Source: an uncultured Pelagibacteraceae bacterium (GTDB taxonomy: Bacteria > Pseudomonadota > Alphaproteobacteria > Pelagibacterales > Pelagibacteraceae). From it: 64,000 nucleotides of DNA. The stretch covers positions 167,266-231,265 of the forward strand of contig CACEQK010000001.1 of the NCBI GenBank assembly GCA_902561585.1. The letters are read 5' to 3'. Each line of letters begins with the position of its first letter. The stretch's first letter is position 1. The notes beneath the pieces were generated by a model, which saw only the letters and a program-made list of their open reading frames with translations, searched no databases and was not told the DNA's origin. The translations under genes and the position numbers were made by a program. Of the stretch, positions 10,260-21,189 are shown in pieces.

Positions 10260-10426
10260 CCGCCTACAATGTAAATGATTACAATAATAACCAAAGTAAT
10301 TATAGTCCAAATAGATAAATTTTTTAAAAAATCCTTTATTTTATTATTTGTAGATAAAAAACCAGGTAAGATTAAAATCAAGACTGCAATCAAAAAAATT
10401 GCAGACATTATCTGCTCAGTGCTCAT
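10256..10426 (-). CDS. Small membrane protein, 56 aa, two predicted TM segments
   Basis: Translated directly: MSTEQIMSAIFLIAVLILILPGFLSTNNKIKDFLKNLSIWTIITLVIIVIIYIVGG; ATGA overlap with dapB start, 4 bp from dnaJ stop. Confidence 0.75.
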   Translation of the reverse strand: MSTEQIMSAIFLIAVLILILPGFLSTNNKIKDFLKNLSIWTIITLVIIVIIYIVGG

Positions 10427-10430
10427 TTAA

Positions 10431-11552
10431 TTATGAATTCTTCCAAAATTTCTTTGCTTTTTCAAAAAAGGTTTTAATTACAGGATCTGGTTTATTTCCT
10501 TCAATTTCATTAAACTCTTCAAGAATTTCCTTTTGCCTCTTAGAAAGTGATGTGGGAACTTGTGTATTAATTCTAATATAAAGGTCACCGAAAACACTTC
10601 TCCTTAAAATGGGCATACCTTTCCCTCTTAGTCTAAACTGTTTACCGTGTTGAGTTCCCGCAGGTATTTTTATCTTTGATTTACCACCATCAATAGATGG
10701 AACCTCAACAGAGGTACCTAAAGCTGCATCGGTAAAGGATATCGGCAATTCGTAGTATAAATTTTCTTCAGCTCTTTTAAAAATTTCATGATTATCAATT
10801 GAAACAAAAAGATATAAATCACCACTTGCACCTCCTTTAGAGCCAGCTTCACCTTTTCCTGATACTCTTATTCTTGTTCCGTCATCAACACCCTTTGGAA
10901 TTTTTACAGTAACGTTTTCATTTGCTTGAACTTTTCCGTTTCCACTACATTTATTGCACGGTTCACCAATCATTTCACCGTAACCACTACATTGAGGACA
11001 GGTTTGTTGAACTGTGAAAAAACCTTGATTTGTTCTTACTTTACCTCTACCTGAACAATAATCACATCTTATCGGCTTTGAGCCTTTCGCAGCTCCACTG
11101 CCTGAACAAGATGAACATGATTTGTAAGTTGTATACTTAACATTTTTCTCTATCCCTTTATAAGCTTCCTCTAAGTTAATATTTACATCATACCTTAAGT
11201 CGTTACCTCTATTGCTAGATCTTCTGCTTGATCCTCCGCCACCAAAATCACTGAAAAAGTCTTCAAATATATCTGAAAAAGAAGACGTATCGAATCCACC
11301 AAAACCTTGACCACCTCCACTTCCACCTTCAAAAGCAGCGTGACCAAACTGATCGTAGTTCGCTTTTCTCTTTTCATCTGAAAGAATATGATAAGCTTCG
11401 CTAGCTTCTTTAAATTTTTCCTCTGAGGACTTGTCACCTTTGGTTTTGTCTGGATGATATTTTAATGCAAGTTTTCGGTAAGCTTTTTTAATATCATCTT
11501 TAGATGCAGATCTTGGTACACCTAAGACATCATAACAATCTCTTTTAGCCAC
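10431..11552 (-). CDS. dnaJ: Chaperone DnaJ
   Basis: J domain with HPD, G/F region, four CxxCxGxG zinc repeats. Confidence 0.98.
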   Translation of the reverse strand: MAKRDCYDVLGVPRSASKDDIKKAYRKLALKYHPDKTKGDKSSEEKFKEASEAYHILSDEKRKANYDQFGHAAFEGGSGGGQGFGGFDTSSFSDIFEDFFSDFGGGGSSRRSSNRGNDLRYDVNINLEEAYKGIEKNVKYTTYKSCSSCSGSGAAKGSKPIRCDYCSGRGKVRTNQGFFTVQQTCPQCSGYGEMIGEPCNKCSGNGKVQANENVTVKIPKGVDDGTRIRVSGKGEAGSKGGASGDLYLFVSIDNHEIFKRAEENLYYELPISFTDAALGTSVEVPSIDGGKSKIKIPAGTQHGKQFRLRGKGMPILRRSVFGDLYIRINTQVPTSLSKRQKEILEEFNEIEGNKPDPVIKTFFEKAKKFWKNS

Positions 11553-11572
11553 AGGACGTCTCCTTTATTTTC

Positions 11573-13495
11573 TTAGGCGCTTTTTTCTTTATCTTCTTCT
11601 TTTACGTCTTCAAAATCAGCATCAACTACGTTGTCTTTATCTTTAGGATTAGCATCTTTTGGACCATCAGCTTTTCCAGCTTCAGGTTTTTGTTGGCTCT
11701 TATAAACTGCTTCTCCTAATTTCATTGAAACTTGGATTAAACTTTGTGTTTTTTTCTTAATATCTTCTGCATCGGTTCCTTCTAAAGATTTTTTCAGATC
11801 AGCAATACCGTTTTCAATCGCTTTTTTCTCTTCAGCTGAGATTTTATCGCCGTGTTCTTTTAAACTTTTCTCAGTAGAAAAAACAAGACTATCGGCTTGA
11901 TTTCTCACATCAACTGACTCTCTCTTCTTTTTATCTGCTTCTTTATTGGCCTCTGCATCTTTGACCATCTTGTTTATCTCTTCCTCAGATAATCCACCTG
12001 AAGCTTGAATTTGAATTTTTTGTTCCTTTCCTGTGCCTTTATCCTTTGCAGAAACATTAACTATTCCATTTGCATCAATATCGAATGTTACTTCGATTTG
12101 AGGAGTTCCTCTTGGTGCAGGAGGTATTCCTACTAACTCAAAGTTACCTAATATTTTATTATCTGCAGCCATTTCTCTTTCTCCTTGTAATACCCTAATT
12201 GATACTGCAGGTTGGTTATCTTCAGCAGTTGAGAAAACTTGGCTCTTCTTAGTTGGGATAGTTGTGTTTTTTTCAATTAACTTTGTAGACACTCCACCTA
12301 GCGTTTCAATGCCCAGAGAAAGCGGTGTTACATCTAAAAGCAAAACATCTTTTACATCTCCCTGCAAAACACCACCTTGTATAGCAGCGCCCATTGCAAC
12401 TACCTCATCAGGATTTACGCTTTTATTTGGTTCTTTTCCAAAAAAATTTTTAACTGTTTCAATAATCTTTGGCATTCTTGTCATACCACCAACAAGAACT
12501 ACTTCATTAATCTCAGCTGCAGAAAAACCAGAATCTTTCAAAGCAGTTTTGCAGGGTTCTAATGTTCTATCAACTAGGCTTTGTACAAGGGCCTCTAATT
12601 TTGCTCTAGTAAATTTTAAATTTAAATGCTTAGGGCCAGTTTTATCTGCTGTAATAAAAGGTAGGTTAATTTCAGTCTGTGCTGCAGATGAAAGTTCGAT
12701 TTTAGCTTTCTCAGCAGCTTCTTTTAATCTTTGAAGAGCAAGTTTATCTGTTTTTAAATCTATGCCATTATCTTTTTTAAATTCTGAAGCAAGGTATTCT
12801 ACTATTGCATCATCAAAATCTTCACCACCTAAGAAAGTATCACCATTAGTTGATTTTACTTCAAATACACCGTCACCTATTTCTAAAATTGAAATATCAA
12901 AAGTACCACCACCTAAATCATAAACAGCAATTTTTTTTCCGCCTTTTTTATCCAGACCATAAGCTAATGACGCTGCTGTTGGTTCATTAATAATTCTTAA
13001 AACCTCAAGACCCGCAATTTTTCCTGCATCCTTGGTTGCTTGTCTTTGTGAATCATTAAAATAAGCAGGAACAGTAATCACAGCTTTTGTTACTGCTTGT
13101 CCTAAATATTTTTCAGCTGTTTCTTTCATTTTTTGTAAAACAAATGCAGAAATTTGCGCTGGTGAATATTTTTTTCCTTTGCCTTCTACCCATGCATCAC
13201 CATTATCTGATTTAACGATCTTGTAAGGCACCTTCGAAATATCTTTTTGAACAGAAGGACCATCAAATTTTCTTCCAATTAATCTTTTTGCAGCAAATAT
13301 TGTGTCGCCTGCATTAGTTACTGCTTGTCGCTTTGCTGGTTGACCAACTAGTTTTTCCTCATTTTCAAGAAAAGCTACTACAGAAGGAGTTGTTCTGGCA
13401 CCTTCTGCATTTTCTAAAACTTTAGCTTGTGTACCATCCATTATGGCTACACAAGAATTAGTAGTTCCTAAATCTATTCCTATAACTTTGCTCAT
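11573..13495 (-). CDS. dnaK: Chaperone DnaK
   Basis: [30 protein letters not shown]. Confidence 0.99.
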   Translation of the reverse strand: MSKVIGIDLGTTNSCVAIMDGTQAKVLENAEGARTTPSVVAFLENEEKLVGQPAKRQAVTNAGDTIFAAKRLIGRKFDGPSVQKDISKVPYKIVKSDNGDAWVEGKGKKYSPAQISAFVLQKMKETAEKYLGQAVTKAVITVPAYFNDSQRQATKDAGKIAGLEVLRIINEPTAASLAYGLDKKGGKKIAVYDLGGGTFDISILEIGDGVFEVKSTNGDTFLGGEDFDDAIVEYLASEFKKDNGIDLKTDKLALQRLKEAAEKAKIELSSAAQTEINLPFITADKTGPKHLNLKFTRAKLEALVQSLVDRTLEPCKTALKDSGFSAAEINEVVLVGGMTRMPKIIETVKNFFGKEPNKSVNPDEVVAMGAAIQGGVLQGDVKDVLLLDVTPLSLGIETLGGVSTKLIEKNTTIPTKKSQVFSTAEDNQPAVSIRVLQGEREMAADNKILGNFELVGIPPAPRGTPQIEVTFDIDANGIVNVSAKDKGTGKEQKIQIQASGGLSEEEINKMVKDAEANKEADKKKRESVDVRNQADSLVFSTEKSLKEHGDKISAEEKKAIENGIADLKKSLEGTDAEDIKKKTQSLIQVSMKLGEAVYKSQQKPEAGKADGPKDANPKDKDNVVDADFEDVKEEDKEKSA

Positions 13496-13545
13496 AAATA
13501 TTCCTTATCAAATTCTATATGGGTGTTTTTTCCCTAACTACAAGT

Positions 13546-14154
13546 CTATTTTTGGTCTTTTTTTTCCTTATTTTCCTCGTTTTTAATCTCTCTTTTTTTT
13601 GCTACGCTTACTAAAGCAGGTCTTAACAATCTCTCTCCTAACATATAACCTGCTTGAATTTCTTGAATTATTGTACCTGGTTCAACTTTATCATTTTCGA
13701 TTTCAGACATTGCTTGATGAAAATTTGGATCAAACTTTTTGTTTTTAGAGTCAATTTTCTTAATTCTATTTCTTTCAAATATAGAAATTATATCTTTCTC
13801 AATTATGTTTATATTTTCTAAAAATTTATCTAAGTCTTTATTTTCCTTTAGTTTTTCGTCATTTTTTATAGCTTCCCTTGCTCTTTGAAGATTGTCTAAA
13901 GTTGCTAAATTTTCTTTGGCGAAGTTAAAAGAACCAAATTCAAATGCGTCTTTAATCTCTTTTTCAAATCTTCGTCTTTGATTTTCGATTTCAGCAAGTG
14001 ATCTTAGTAGTTTTTCCTCAGCTTCTTTTAATTTTTCTTCAATTGATTTTTCTTTTGGAGGAGTTTTCGGATTATTATCCTTGTTTGTAGCTTCGTTTTT
14101 ATTGGTCTCTGATTTATTTTGATCTGAAACTTTTTTATCTTTTTCTTCGCTCAT
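13546..14154 (-). CDS. grpE: Nucleotide exchange factor GrpE
   Basis: Coiled coil plus FDPNFHQAMSEIENDKVEPGTIIQEIQAGYMLGERLLRPALVSVAK. Confidence 0.96.
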   Translation of the reverse strand: MSEEKDKKVSDQNKSETNKNEATNKDNNPKTPPKEKSIEEKLKEAEEKLLRSLAEIENQRRRFEKEIKDAFEFGSFNFAKENLATLDNLQRAREAIKNDEKLKENKDLDKFLENINIIEKDIISIFERNRIKKIDSKNKKFDPNFHQAMSEIENDKVEPGTIIQEIQAGYMLGERLLRPALVSVAKKREIKNEENKEKKDQK

Positions 14155-14199
14155 TTGATTTGCTATATAATAAGTAGTTTTAAAATTACTAGGTTAAAT

Positions 14200-14775
14200 A
14201 TGAAAAAAATATTAGTTGGAACTCATAATAATGGGAAATTTAAGGAAATTGCTTATTTATTACCAAAAAAATACAAGAAAATTTCTCCTTTAGAGCTTAA
14301 AATTAAAAGCCCAAAAGAAACAGGAAATTCATTCAAGTCTAACGCAAAGCTTAAAGTAAAATTTTTCTCTAAGTTTGTCGATTATGCTGTTATTTCAGAC
14401 GATTCTGGACTTTGTATAAAAGCTTTAAATAACAGTCCAGGTATCTTCTCAGCAAGATTAGCAAAAAAACATGGAAGTTTTTATAGGGCAATGAAATTTA
14501 TTTTAAAAAATTTAAAAAATAAAAAAAATAGAAGTGCCACTTTTGTTTGCAGTCTTTCGTATAAAAGTGAGAAAGGAAAAATAACTACAGTTCAAGGAAA
14601 TTTAAAAGGAGAAATTTCAATGAAAATTAAAGGGAATAAAGGATTTGGCTATGACCCTATCTTTATCCCTAAAGGTAAAGCAATTACATTTGGGGAGATG
14701 TCTAAATTTAAAAAGCTAAAAATGGATCATAGATTTTTAGCGTATAAAAAACTTATAAAAAAAGTTAAAATTTAA
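14200..14775 (+). CDS. rdgB: dITP/XTP pyrophosphatase (RdgB/HAM1)
   Basis: MKKILVGTHNNGKFKEI, DDSGLCIKALNNSPGIFSAR, GFGYDPIF; start at 14200 rather than 14155. Confidence 0.95.
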   Translation: MKKILVGTHNNGKFKEIAYLLPKKYKKISPLELKIKSPKETGNSFKSNAKLKVKFFSKFVDYAVISDDSGLCIKALNNSPGIFSARLAKKHGSFYRAMKFILKNLKNKKNRSATFVCSLSYKSEKGKITTVQGNLKGEISMKIKGNKGFGYDPIFIPKGKAITFGEMSKFKKLKMDHRFLAYKKLIKKVKI

Positions 14776-15913
14776 TAAACTTTTTATTTTCAGTCTTATA
14801 AATATCTAACTCTTGGATTACTTTTTGATTTTTAAAACTGAATGTACCTATTTTTCCTTTAATTTTATTTTTAAAAGAAAAATCATTTATTGACTTAATC
14901 ATTCCATTTTTTTTCCAAGTGTAATAGATTAATCCTAAAGCATCATAGGTCAAAATAGTAATTTCGTTTGGATAAACATTAAATTTTTTAAAATAATTTT
15001 CGTTATATTTTTTAAACTCTTTAAAATTAACAGAAGGGTAATATAGATCTTTAATAGTATTTTCATAAAATATACTCTCATCAAACCATTGGTTAACAGT
15101 CGTAAATAGTACATTTTTTTGGTTTACGTCTGTGTAAACTAATGAAGTTAAAACACTTTTAAGATTATTCCCAAAATCAATTATTATGACAGAGTCGAAA
15201 TTTACGTCACCTAGAGTGTATAATTGCTCTAATCGTTCTAATTCCTTTACTGACTGATCATCTTCTTTGTCTTCGAACATTTTTTTTCTTAATTCTAAAT
15301 TTCTTTTTCTTTGAGCGTATTGAGTTAGTAATTCAATTTCGCCTGTAAGTATTTCTGGATTCGGGCTATAAATAAATGTTCTAATATTTTCGCTATTTAA
15401 ATTTTTTAGTTCTTTTTCAATCAAATCTAAAAATTGATTCTTAGGATACATTATAACTGTTTTACTTTTCTTTTGTTTCTTAATAAAATTTAGTAAGGCT
15501 AATAATTGGGACTCCAAACTAATACCAATACTTATTATATTGTCAGAAAATTTTGAATTAATATTAGATGGTGAAATAAATATTAGATCATTATGCTTTT
15601 CCGCTATTTCGAACTCTTCGTTAGTAATTGGTCCAATTACAACTTTAACATTATTTGATTTAATTTCATTAATAGCTTTATTAAGTTTTTCTTTTTCATT
15701 AAATCCAGAGTCTCTTGGAATTATTATTACATTCTCATCATTTATTTCTTCAAGAGCCAGTTGCAGAGAATAAAGCAAAGAATTACCAAGCTCACTATAT
15801 GTGCCGGTTAAAGGCGCTAACAATCCTATTCTAATAGATTTATTGTTTTCATCAGCATATAAGTTAAAATTAATTACTATTAAAAAAAAAGTAGCAAAAA
15901 TTTTTTTTTTCAT
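14765..15913 (-). CDS. Penicillin-binding protein activator (LpoA-like)/periplasmic ligand-binding protein
   Basis: Signal peptide then IRIGLLAPLTGTYSELGNSLLYSLQLALEEI; divergent from rsmI as in E. coli lpoA (yraM)/rsmI (yraL). Confidence 0.8.
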   Translation of the reverse strand: MKKKIFATFFLIVINFNLYADENNKSIRIGLLAPLTGTYSELGNSLLYSLQLALEEINDENVIIIPRDSGFNEKEKLNKAINEIKSNNVKVVIGPITNEEFEIAEKHNDLIFISPSNINSKFSDNIISIGISLESQLLALLNFIKKQKKSKTVIMYPKNQFLDLIEKELKNLNSENIRTFIYSPNPEILTGEIELLTQYAQRKRNLELRKKMFEDKEDDQSVKELERLEQLYTLGDVNFDSVIIIDFGNNLKSVLTSLVYTDVNQKNVLFTTVNQWFDESIFYENTIKDLYYPSVNFKEFKKYNENYFKKFNVYPNEITILTYDALGLIYYTWKKNGMIKSINDFSFKNKIKGKIGTFSFKNQKVIQELDIYKTENKKFIKF

Positions 15914-15914
15914 T

Positions 15915-16751
15915 ATGCAGGTTACCTCTAAAAACTTATATATTGTTTCAACACCTATTGGAAATCTAGAAGATATCACATTAAGAGCGTTGGAAGTTTT
16001 AAAAAAATCAGACATAATTCTCTGTGAAGATACTAGACAATCTATAAAATTACTAAATCATTATAAAATTAAAAAAAAATTGGTTTCTTATCATAAGTTT
16101 AATGAGAAAAAACAAACAACATCTATAATTAAATATTTTAATGACGGCAAAATTTTGTCTCTTATTTCTGATGCCGGAACTCCCTTGCTATCGGATCCAG
16201 GTCGTTTATTAGTAAATGAATGTTTGATAAACAGCATAAAAGTTACACCAATTCCCGGAGTATCATCAATAACAGCTGCGATGAGTGTATCTGGCTTTAA
16301 AGACCAGTTTTTATTTTATGGTTTTTTGCCAAAAACCATTAATGAGTTAGAAAAAGCACTTGATACACTTTCAAGTGTCAACTTCACACAAGTATTTTTT
16401 ATTCCTTCAAAAAAAATAAATTTTTATATCAATAGTTTTAAAAAATTTTTTTCTGGAAGAAAAATAATGATCGCTAAAGAAATTACAAAAGTACATGAAG
16501 AATTTTATAGAGAGGATGTTGATAAACTAAAGATGATGAATAATTCTTTAAAAGGTGAACTTACTATTATAATTTCAAATCATGACAGTAATACAAAAAA
16601 ATTTAATGAAGAAAAAATTGTTAATAAAGCAAAAAAATATTTAAAAAAATACAGTTTGAAAGATACTGTTGAATTAATTTTAGAAACAGAAAAAATAAAT
16701 AAAAAAAAAGCTTATAATTTATGCCTAAAAATTAAAAATGAAAAAAATTAA
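15915..16751 (+). CDS. rsmI: 16S rRNA 2'-O-ribose C1402 methyltransferase RsmI
   Basis: LYIVSTPIGNLEDITLRALEVLKKSDIILCEDTR, LISDAGTPLLSDPG; start MQVTSKN at 15915. Confidence 0.95.
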   Translation: MQVTSKNLYIVSTPIGNLEDITLRALEVLKKSDIILCEDTRQSIKLLNHYKIKKKLVSYHKFNEKKQTTSIIKYFNDGKILSLISDAGTPLLSDPGRLLVNECLINSIKVTPIPGVSSITAAMSVSGFKDQFLFYGFLPKTINELEKALDTLSSVNFTQVFFIPSKKINFYINSFKKFFSGRKIMIAKEITKVHEEFYREDVDKLKMMNNSLKGELTIIISNHDSNTKKFNEEKIVNKAKKYLKKYSLKDTVELILETEKINKKKAYNLCLKIKNEKN

Positions 16752-17313
16752 TTTAATTTTACTCATCTTAATATTTGCTTGCACAACACCAGTTCAGTTT
16801 GGAACAGGAGTTAATATAACCTTTGACCCAAGAACTATAGGAATGCAGATAGATGATACAATTATGCAAAAAAATCTCTCAGCAAGATTAGCTCTTGCAG
16901 ATAAAAAGTATTTTTTATCTATACAGTCAGAGGTTTTAGACGGGCAAATATTTCTATCCGGAAAAGTTGATGAACCTGAGGAGAAAATAAAGATAACTAA
17001 AATGGCTTGGGAAACTAAAGGAGTGAGGTCAGTAAAAAATGCAATTACAATTAAAGGTCAAAGTAATTTTAAAAGTACTGCAAAAGATATTTTAATTACA
17101 AGTCAATTAAGAACCGCATTAATTTTAAATAAAAAAACCAAGGCGAGAAATTATACTTTGGAAACAGTAAATAAAAATATTTATATTTTTGGTATTGCGA
17201 TGGATGAGGAAGAAAAAAAAGAAGTAATTAATGAAGCAAATAAAATTTATGATGTAAAAGAAGTTATCCCATCAATATATCTTGCAACTGAATTAAGTAG
17301 AACTAAATTTTAA
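16738..17313 (+). CDS. BON-domain lipoprotein (DolP/YraP-like)
   Basis: Lipoprotein-like N-terminus (FACTTP), two BON-like segments, downstream of rsmI. Confidence 0.8.
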   Translation: MKKINLILLILIFACTTPVQFGTGVNITFDPRTIGMQIDDTIMQKNLSARLALADKKYFLSIQSEVLDGQIFLSGKVDEPEEKIKITKMAWETKGVRSVKNAITIKGQSNFKSTAKDILITSQLRTALILNKKTKARNYTLETVNKNIYIFGIAMDEEEKKEVINEANKIYDVKEVIPSIYLATELSRTKF

Positions 17314-19592
17314 TTTGAATAATCAATAACATCAGAGGAATAAGCTGCAATTGACGCTAAATTTAAAATTTCCGATGTTGAAGCTCTAAGAGGAGCAACT
17401 TCAATGGGTTGGCCCAACCCAATTAATAATGGACCTATAGTTTTTCCTCCACCAAAAACTTTCATTAATTTAGTTGAAATTGCTGCACTGTGGAGTGCAG
17501 GCATGATTAAGATATTTGCGTTACCTACAATTTTTGAAAATGGGTAAATTTCCTTGTAAATTGGATTTAAAGCTACATCAGGCTGCATCTCTCCATCAAA
17601 ATCAAAGTCAACTTTTTCTTTTTTCAATTTTTCAATTGCTTCTCTTACGTGCCTAGTATTTCTAGAAATAGGTTTTCCAAACGTTGAGTGAGATAAGAAA
17701 GCAACTTTAGGTTCAAAACCAAACAAACGTGCGATACGCACACATGATTTAGAAATATTTACCAATCGCTCGGCAGATGGTAACTCTGTTACGTTTGTGT
17801 CTGCCACTAGAATTGTTTTTCCTCTAGAAACAATCATCGTCATACCAAAAATTTCTTCGTTTTTTCTTGCGTCTACAACTTTTTTCAATTTTTCTATTGA
17901 GGCAGCGTAATGTCTTATATTTCCAGTGACCATTGCATCAGCATCCTTACAGGCAATCATTGAAGATCCCCAAGCAATTCTATCGTTTCTTACGAGGCGA
18001 TCTACATCTCTTTCTAACTGGCCTTCTCTTTGAAGTTTTTCATAAAGATGTTTAACGTATTTCTCTCTTTTTTCTTTGTCAGTGGAATTAACAATCTCGA
18101 TTTTATAATTTTCATCTAAACCAATTTTTTTTAGTTGCTCTTTAACTCTATTTTTAGCACCGATAAGTATTGGTACTCCAAGTTTATTTTTTCCAAATTC
18201 AATTGCTGCCTTAAGCATATTTTCATCCTCTCCCTCTGCAAAAATAACTCTTTTCTGATTTTTTCTAATTTTTGCATTTATACCCTGCATAATTGACATT
18301 GAGGGATCTAACCGATTAGTTAGCTGATCCTTATACAATTGAAGATCATCAATTTTTTTTCTTGCTGCTCCACTTTTCATTGCTGCTTCTGCTATAGCGG
18401 CAGGTATTACACTTATTAATCTTGGATCAAAAGTTGAGGGGATTATGTAATTTTTTCCATATCTTGGTCTATCACCGCCATAAGCTGCTACTACTTCATC
18501 TGGCACATTTTCCCTTGCTAGCAAAGCTATAGCATTTGCTGCAGCAACCTTCATTTCCTCATTAATTGCTTTAGCCCTAACATCTAATGCACCTCTAAAA
18601 ATATAAGGAAAACCAATTAGATTATTTACCTGATTTGGATAATCAGATCGTCCTGTTGCTATGATTGCATCGTCTCTCACTTCTTCAATTAATTCTGGTT
18701 TTATTTCTGGATCCGGATTTGCACATGCAAAAATAATCGGATTTTTTGCCATTGATTTAACCATATCTTTGGAAACAACATCTTTTGCTGACAAACCTAG
18801 AAAAACATCTGCATTCTTCATAGCATCACTTAAAGATCTAAATTTTGTTTCAATAGCATGTGCTGATTTGAATTGGTCAATATTTTTTCTTCCTTTGTAA
18901 ATCACACCTTTGCTATCACACATGATAATGTTATCGCTTTTTACACCAGAACTTTTAAAAAGATTTGCGCAAGCTTGGGCAGATGCTCCTGCTCCGTTAA
19001 CGACTATTTTTACTTCTGAAATTTTTTTCTTTGAAATGTCTAATGCGTTTATTAGAGCTGCTGTAGTTATGATAGCAGTTCCGTGCTGATCGTCATGAAA
19101 AACTGGAATATCTAAAGTTTCTTTTAATTTTTGTTCGATAATAAAACAATCTGGCGCAGCTATATCTTCAAGATTAATGCCACCAAATGTTCCGCTAATA
19201 TTTTTTATTGTCTCAATAATTGAATTTGTATCTTTGTTATCAATTTCAATATCAATTGAGTCTATATCGGCAAAACGTTTGAACAAAACTGACTTACCTT
19301 CCATTACTGGTTTAGATGCAAGTGAACCTAAGTTTCCTAATCCTAAAATTGCACTTCCGTTACTGATAACTGCTACAAGATTACCTTTACTTGTATAATC
19401 GTATGCAAGATCAGGGTTATTTGCGATTTCTTTGACAGGAGCAGCAACTCCAGGTGAATAAGCTAATGATAAATCTCTTTTAGTTGTTAAAGGTTTAGAT
19501 GATCCAATCTCAATTTTGCCTGACTTTCCTTTTATATGAAAATCAAGAGCTTCTTTATCCGTGTAATGATCAATCTCTGTTTTTTTTGGCAT
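17310..19592 (-). CDS. maeB: NADP-dependent malic enzyme, MaeB-type with C-terminal phosphotransacetylase-like domain
   Basis: 760 aa; SLAYSPGVAAPVKEI, FHDDQHGTAI; C-terminal PTA-like region. Confidence 0.93.
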   Translation of the reverse strand: MPKKTEIDHYTDKEALDFHIKGKSGKIEIGSSKPLTTKRDLSLAYSPGVAAPVKEIANNPDLAYDYTSKGNLVAVISNGSAILGLGNLGSLASKPVMEGKSVLFKRFADIDSIDIEIDNKDTNSIIETIKNISGTFGGINLEDIAAPDCFIIEQKLKETLDIPVFHDDQHGTAIITTAALINALDISKKKISEVKIVVNGAGASAQACANLFKSSGVKSDNIIMCDSKGVIYKGRKNIDQFKSAHAIETKFRSLSDAMKNADVFLGLSAKDVVSKDMVKSMAKNPIIFACANPDPEIKPELIEEVRDDAIIATGRSDYPNQVNNLIGFPYIFRGALDVRAKAINEEMKVAAANAIALLARENVPDEVVAAYGGDRPRYGKNYIIPSTFDPRLISVIPAAIAEAAMKSGAARKKIDDLQLYKDQLTNRLDPSMSIMQGINAKIRKNQKRVIFAEGEDENMLKAAIEFGKNKLGVPILIGAKNRVKEQLKKIGLDENYKIEIVNSTDKEKREKYVKHLYEKLQREGQLERDVDRLVRNDRIAWGSSMIACKDADAMVTGNIRHYAASIEKLKKVVDARKNEEIFGMTMIVSRGKTILVADTNVTELPSAERLVNISKSCVRIARLFGFEPKVAFLSHSTFGKPISRNTRHVREAIEKLKKEKVDFDFDGEMQPDVALNPIYKEIYPFSKIVGNANILIMPALHSAAISTKLMKVFGGGKTIGPLLIGLGQPIEVAPLRASTSEILNLASIAAYSSDVIDYSN

Positions 19593-19662
19593 TTAATTAA
19601 ATGAGTATGTAATATAAAAAATGATAATTCACTAAAAATTTATGGCTTAATTGAGATAATTT

Positions 19663-21189
19663 ATGAACTTATTTTCTTCAGCGACATTATTTAGTTTTTT
19701 TACTCTTATCAGTAGGATTTTAGGATACCTAAGGGATATTTTGATTGCAATTTTTTTAGGAGCTTCAGTTTTTGCCGATGCTTTTTTTGTCGCTTTTAGG
19801 CTTCCAAATACTTTCAGAAGATTATTCGCAGAGGGAACATTTAATGCAGCATTTATTCCAAGCTATGCATCAGCAAAATTATCAAGCAAACAACAAGGAA
19901 AAAAATTTGCAGACGATGTATTTAGTATTTTAATATTAATTTTATTATTTTTAGTTACAATAGTTGAAATTTTTACCCCATATCTAGTCTATATAATTGC
20001 TCCAGGTTTTGTTAATAGTGGGTTAAAGTTTGAAATAGCAGTAGAATTAACAAGAATTACATTTCCATTTTTACTTTTTGTAAGCTTATCATCTTTTTTT
20101 TCCGGTATTCTAAATACCAACAATAAGTTTGCAGCTGCAGCTGCTGCACCTATAATTTTGAATATAGTTTTAATTAGCAGCCTTATCATTTCGTTTTACT
20201 TTAATTTAGATTATGCAAAACAACTATCGTATGGAGTAACTTTTGCAGGAATATTACAATTAATTTTTCTGAGTTATGTTTCATTAAAATATTATAAACC
20301 TAATTTTTCATTAAATGTTAAAATTACAAAAAAAGTAAAATTATTTTTTAAAAAACTATTACCAAGTATATTGTCATCAGGTGTAACTCAAATTAATATT
20401 TTGATTGGAACAATTATTGCTTCTTTCCAGGCTGGTGCTGTGTCTTATTTATATTATGCAGATCGAGTTTATCAGATTAATCTAGCTATCGCCGGTATAG
20501 CTGTTGGTACAGTTTCATTACCTGTACTATCAAAAGCTTTTAAGTCAAATAATATTAATAAAGTTTCTAAGATTCAAAATAATTCATTTGAACTTTCGTT
20601 GTTATTTTCAATACCTGCAAGTTTCGGTTTAGTTATAGCTTCGGAGGAGATAATAAGTGGTCTATTCGGATATGGTTCATTTTCTAAAGGTGATACACTG
20701 ATGACAGCAGCTGCACTAAAATATTTTGGTTATGGTGTACCAGCGTTTGCACTTATTAAAGTTTTGTCTAACTTCTTTTTCGCAAGAGATAATACAAAAA
20801 CACCTTTTTATATTTCTTTATTTATTGTTGTAATAAATGTTCTAATAAGTGTATCTCTTTTTTCAAGGGTAGGTTTTTTAATAATTCCTATTGCAACTAG
20901 TATATCTACATGGCTAGGCGTTTTTGCTTATCTATATTTACTAGAGCAAAAAAATTACTTACTTATGAAAATAGAGCTAATAAAAAACTCATGCAAAATA
21001 ATGATTTCAACCTTAGTAATGTCATTTATACTTATTTTTACTTTAAAAGCTTTTTCTAATAGTTTGAACTATATGAATAACTATAAGGCAGTTTATTTAA
21101 TATCAATAATAAGTTTTGTTGGTTTTATTTATTTGCTATCTTGTTACTGTTTGGGAATTTTGAATTTTAAAAAATATAAAACTAATTAA
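19663..21189 (+). CDS. murJ: Lipid II flippase MurJ
   Basis: Polytopic; [48 protein letters not shown]. Confidence 0.97.
   Translation: MNLFSSATLFSFFTLISRILGYLRDILIAIFLGASVFADAFFVAFRLPNTFRRLFAEGTFNAAFIPSYASAKLSSKQQGKKFADDVFSILILILLFLVTIVEIFTPYLVYIIAPGFVNSGLKFEIAVELTRITFPFLLFVSLSSFFSGILNTNNKFAAAAAAPIILNIVLISSLIISFYFNLDYAKQLSYGVTFAGILQLIFLSYVSLKYYKPNFSLNVKITKKVKLFFKKLLPSILSSGVTQINILIGTIIASFQAGAVSYLYYADRVYQINLAIAGIAVGTVSLPVLSKAFKSNNINKVSKIQNNSFELSLLFSIPASFGLVIASEEIISGLFGYGSFSKGDTLMTAAALKYFGYGVPAFALIKVLSNFFFARDNTKTPFYISLFIVVINVLISVSLFSRVGFLIIPIATSISTWLGVFAYLYLLEQKNYLLMKIELIKNSCKIMISTLVMSFILIFTLKAFSNSLNYMNNYKAVYLISIISFVGFIYLLSCYCLGILNFKKYKTN

Noticed and set aside
9913-10278. 121-aa plus-strand ORF
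   Set aside because: Antisense to dapB and the small membrane ORF
12264-12734. 156-aa plus-strand ORF
   Set aside because: Antisense within dnaK, composition mirrors conserved dnaK codons
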